Of a DNA stretch of 64,000 nucleotides, positions 60,640 to 64,000 are shown piece by piece. Numbering within the stretch: position 1 is the stretch's first letter; each line of letters begins with the position of its first letter. The notes under the pieces are model-generated. The model had not been told where the DNA came from. It ran no database searches and worked only from the letters and a program-made list of their open reading frames with translations. This DNA comes from Zerene cesonia (taxonomy: Eukaryota > Arthropoda > Insecta > Lepidoptera > Pieridae). The translations under genes and the position numbers were made by a program. Where the stretch lies: the NCBI RefSeq assembly GCF_012273895.1, contig NC_052120.1, positions 5,704,001-5,768,000 of the forward strand, in the 5' to 3' direction.

Positions 60640-63600
60640 GATCGTAGATTTTCTATCTTTTTGACTGTGGTCCTTTAAAATCGTGTAATTTATGGTATTC
60701 TGTTCTGGTAAAAGATGGAACAATGTGTTAAATAAGTAAATTTTCATCATATGTTGGCGCGTATCCTTTTCCTCACCCTTCCCATACCTACCAGTCCACT
60801 CCTATATTCCATCGTTAATCCTTTGATCATTGCTTTTTTCCTATAAGCTGGCAACACATACGCAAATACATCTGCAAATATACATAAGCGCTGATGGTTG
60901 CTTAGCGTCTGTCACTCACCAGTCTGGTTGCCATGATATAAAAAAGAGCGTGAAACACGTTCATTTTTGTGCCAGGCGCAAAATTGTTTGAATATATAAT
61001 GTGTAGTCTCAGCCGTGCTCTAGAATGACAATGTATGCATGTATGTAGGGCATGGTCTTGTAAGCAAAAGGCGGGCCTTGTTGTTGCTGTATCCCCTGAA
61101 TCGTAAATAACAAATGGTAGAGGCGAAACTTTGCCACAAACTCATCCTGTTTATATCGAATTTTTCATATAACAAGCCCGAGAGATGGCAACGTTAATTT
61201 GTATCGTAAACTTACAAGATATATTAAGGCAATATACGTGTCTCGGTGGACGCGAAATTGTAGAATAAGGCTTAAATAGAATAACGACTCACACGTTCTT
61301 CTTGTGTAGACAATCCCTGTAATATATTTGTTTTGTTAAATTTATATTAAACGACACTGTATGACAGCAAGTATTTAGAATTCTTATTTTACCTGATTTT
61401 TGGATATTACTAATAAATTCAATATTATGTACATATTATTGAAATTCTTAAGTGTTGCAATTATTCGCTTACATTAATATTTTGTTAATTTTTAGATAAA
61501 ACGGCCAATATTTTGTTGACTTGATGTATCTATAGGGACATATATTAATTTTTATTTATTTTATTTATTGCTCTGGAAAAATTACAAATTGAGACTTATC
61601 CTAGGTGACATTATTACAAATGGCGATCGTATCGCTAAATAGCGATTTCTTCCAGACAACCGGTTGCACTGAGAGAAGTTAAAATAGAGGATAGGAGTAG
61701 GGAAGAGGATAAAGACTATTGATTTATTATTAAATAAATATATAAATTTCGCGAAAAAAATGAATATACCTGATACACCATTGGACAAAATATACATTAG
61801 GTAATTAACAAAAATTAGATATGAAACAAGTTGTATGTATATTTGTATCGTAAGGCAGAATTTGGAGCATTCTGTAGAAATTTGGAGATCTAGGCAAATT
61901 GCACTGTGCGTGGGGTTTAAAGTGGCTGCCCTACACCGCGAAGTGCAGGTTGGAGTGGGCCAATTTGCTTGAAACTCACAATCATTCATGAATATGTTCT
62001 TTGAGCTTTGTGTATCATATATTGAAATAGGAATAACTGGGACCGGACAAAGGGAATGTAGCAACGTAGCGAAACGAGGATGAAAGATATAAAATTGTTT
62101 TAGCGTTATACTATTCCTTGCTTTGGACGTCAGCTAAGGCTCAAAGTCTTGAATTTATGCGAATTACTCATTGTAATATTATATATTTCGTATTATTTTA
62201 TACACGCATTATTAGTTCATAATAATCAATCAAATGTTTTTATGTGTGTTGGAATTTAGAAATAAATAGGTTATACTTAGTATTTTGATTTTATTTTCAG
62301 TTCGGTAAAACGATTAATACTTAAACATTGTAGCTTTTATATTGATTTAGAATAAGCTAGAATATACGAGCGTACAACATAGAAAATAAGGTTTGAAAAG
62401 GGTCAGCCGCAAATCCTCTACAGTATAAATTAATAATGTTCTTTACAACGATTTTAATACGAATGTAAAACAGGTTAATATTATCTAAAATTCAATATTA
62501 ATACGCATGAAACTTGCCTTTGTTGTGGCCGTGGTAGGGTTCACAGACTGTAAATTCAATATTGTACCCGAACAGTTACGTCTTCTCATGAACTTGCTAC
62601 AACAGAATTCTATACAAACCATCTTGATGTGTGTGTGCTTCATTAATTATATACTGATACATTTTGTACATTTTTTATTTAAAAATTAAATTAGCTGGAT
62701 CGTATGTGGTGGTAATTAGAAGGGAAATAATATAACAGTTTGTTTATTTAATTTGATTCTACGAATTGCTAAATTAATACTCACATTTATGATGTCTCTT
62801 TTCAAACCTTTCTGTACATTTATTCTATTCCAATAAAAATGTGTACATTTATAAATAATTTGAGAATAGCATATTTTTTTCTCCAAAAAAGACCGACGTT
62901 TCTACGGAACGATAAACCACTCCTGATCCAAAAACGGGACCAAATGACAACAATTTCTGATCAAACGCAAAAAGAAGTAAGTAAGTAAATAAGTAAGTCA
63001 GTAAGTAAGTAAATCAATTTGTTAAATGTCGCGGAGTTACCAGTAACTCCTTCGTTTTTGGGCACGTCGGTTGAAAAACAGCGTTGATCCCAGATTATCC
63101 ATTAATACACAGATAACGTCAAGGAAAGAGCAAACAATATAAAGATAATAATTATACTTGCGCATACTACGAATATATCAACTGTATTCACATTCCTTAC
63201 GTTCAGATTTCAATCTCAAGAAAGACCTGACAGGGATTGTTACAATCCTATGGCCACATCTTACTGTAATCCTTTGAAGTATTCAACTTTCAGTTTAATA
63301 TAAGCGAACAATGCGACCCATAGCCGAGTTGTAACAATAGAAAACTTTTCGTTTCAAGAGTCCATTTTATCTGCGCACACCCTTTTGTTGATTTGCATGA
63401 TATTTGTGCGATGCTATGCTGTTTTATGATAATGATTTTTTTTTAATATTCATACTTTATTGAAGTGTTAATAATGCGAAGTGATATGTGATCGATAATT
63501 ATTTTAACATGGTGAAGGATCCTTAGAAATACATATTTTGAATAAACCATAATGATTTAAGAGAGAATTGATATTATTGTACGAACGAATATTTATTTAT

Positions 63601-64000
63601 GTTTAGTTTTCTGAAACTAAATTTATAAGTAGGTAGTTTTCCAATACAATCCCGCATAGTGCTCGTTAGTTTAGTATTTATGCCCTTTCTCTAGACTCAA
63701 ACTGTCTTTCAGCCAAATTTCATCCAAATCAGTGTAGTGGTTTTGGCGTGAAAGCGTAAGAAACAAACTTACGTTCACATAATACTTTAGAGTATTATAT
63801 AATAAATATATTATATACCTAGTAGGGATTTTCAAAAGTGTACATTGTTGAACATTCATGTATCGAGTTTCTAATAATGTCTTGTTACTACAAGGTATTC
63901 TTAGTGTGAATACAATTCCTAATTTATCTTATCAAGCTGAAGAGTTTAATTGTTTGAACGTGCTAATTCTTTCACTTTCCTTGATCGCTATAAAGTTAAA
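60640..64000. repeat. inverted copy of 47308-50664, continuous with the 9-kb block
   Basis: Starts GATCGTAGATTTTCTATC, the reverse complement of the last bases of contig 2, with no N and no extra base after 60639. Homology runs to the window edge and clearly continues beyond it. No gene is visible. Confidence 0.93.

Overview
The window looks like a piece of a lepidopteran (moth or butterfly) nuclear genome. It is AT-rich, with multi-exon genes that have short GT-AG introns, and it is full of fragments that resemble the retroelement debris common in moth and butterfly genomes: RTE-like LINE 3' ends, tRNA-derived SINEs and short retrocopies. I cannot name the species. No bacterial, plasmid, phage or CRISPR feature is present.

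Genes occupy only the first 15 kb. On the minus strand, about 715-9282 holds a Tango1 (MIA3) orthologue. I rebuilt it as 12 exons with consistent reading phases: signal peptide, SH3-like luminal domain, long acidic luminal region, one membrane helix, cytosolic coiled coils, a proline-rich segment and an Arg/Ser/Tyr-Pro repeat tail. On the plus strand, 10812-14957 holds a 7-exon gene whose C-terminal 300 residues look like CATIP (ciliogenesis-associated TTC17-interacting protein). A very large insert of roughly two dozen CxC motifs sits in its N-terminal part. The two genes are divergently transcribed with about 1.5 kb between starts. They share no obvious pathway: one serves secretion at ER exit sites, the other probably cilia or sperm flagella.

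From 15 kb to the end I see no convincing gene. The region is an AT-rich desert with dispersed repeats and many short, nearly perfect hairpins.

The large-scale structure of the desert is the main finding. Two 1000-N gaps (28669-29668 and 50665-51664) separate three contigs. The third contig (51665-64000) repeats 19453-28668 in direct orientation, then continues without a break into the reverse complement of 50664 down to about 47308. Base 60639 matches the last base of contig 1 and base 60640 matches the last base of contig 2 read backwards. The simplest reading is an unpurged allelic contig that spans a junction at which contig 2 was placed in the wrong orientation. A true inversion polymorphism is the alternative. 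One allelic difference is a complete tRNA-derived SINE present at 21328-21564 and absent from the other copy.
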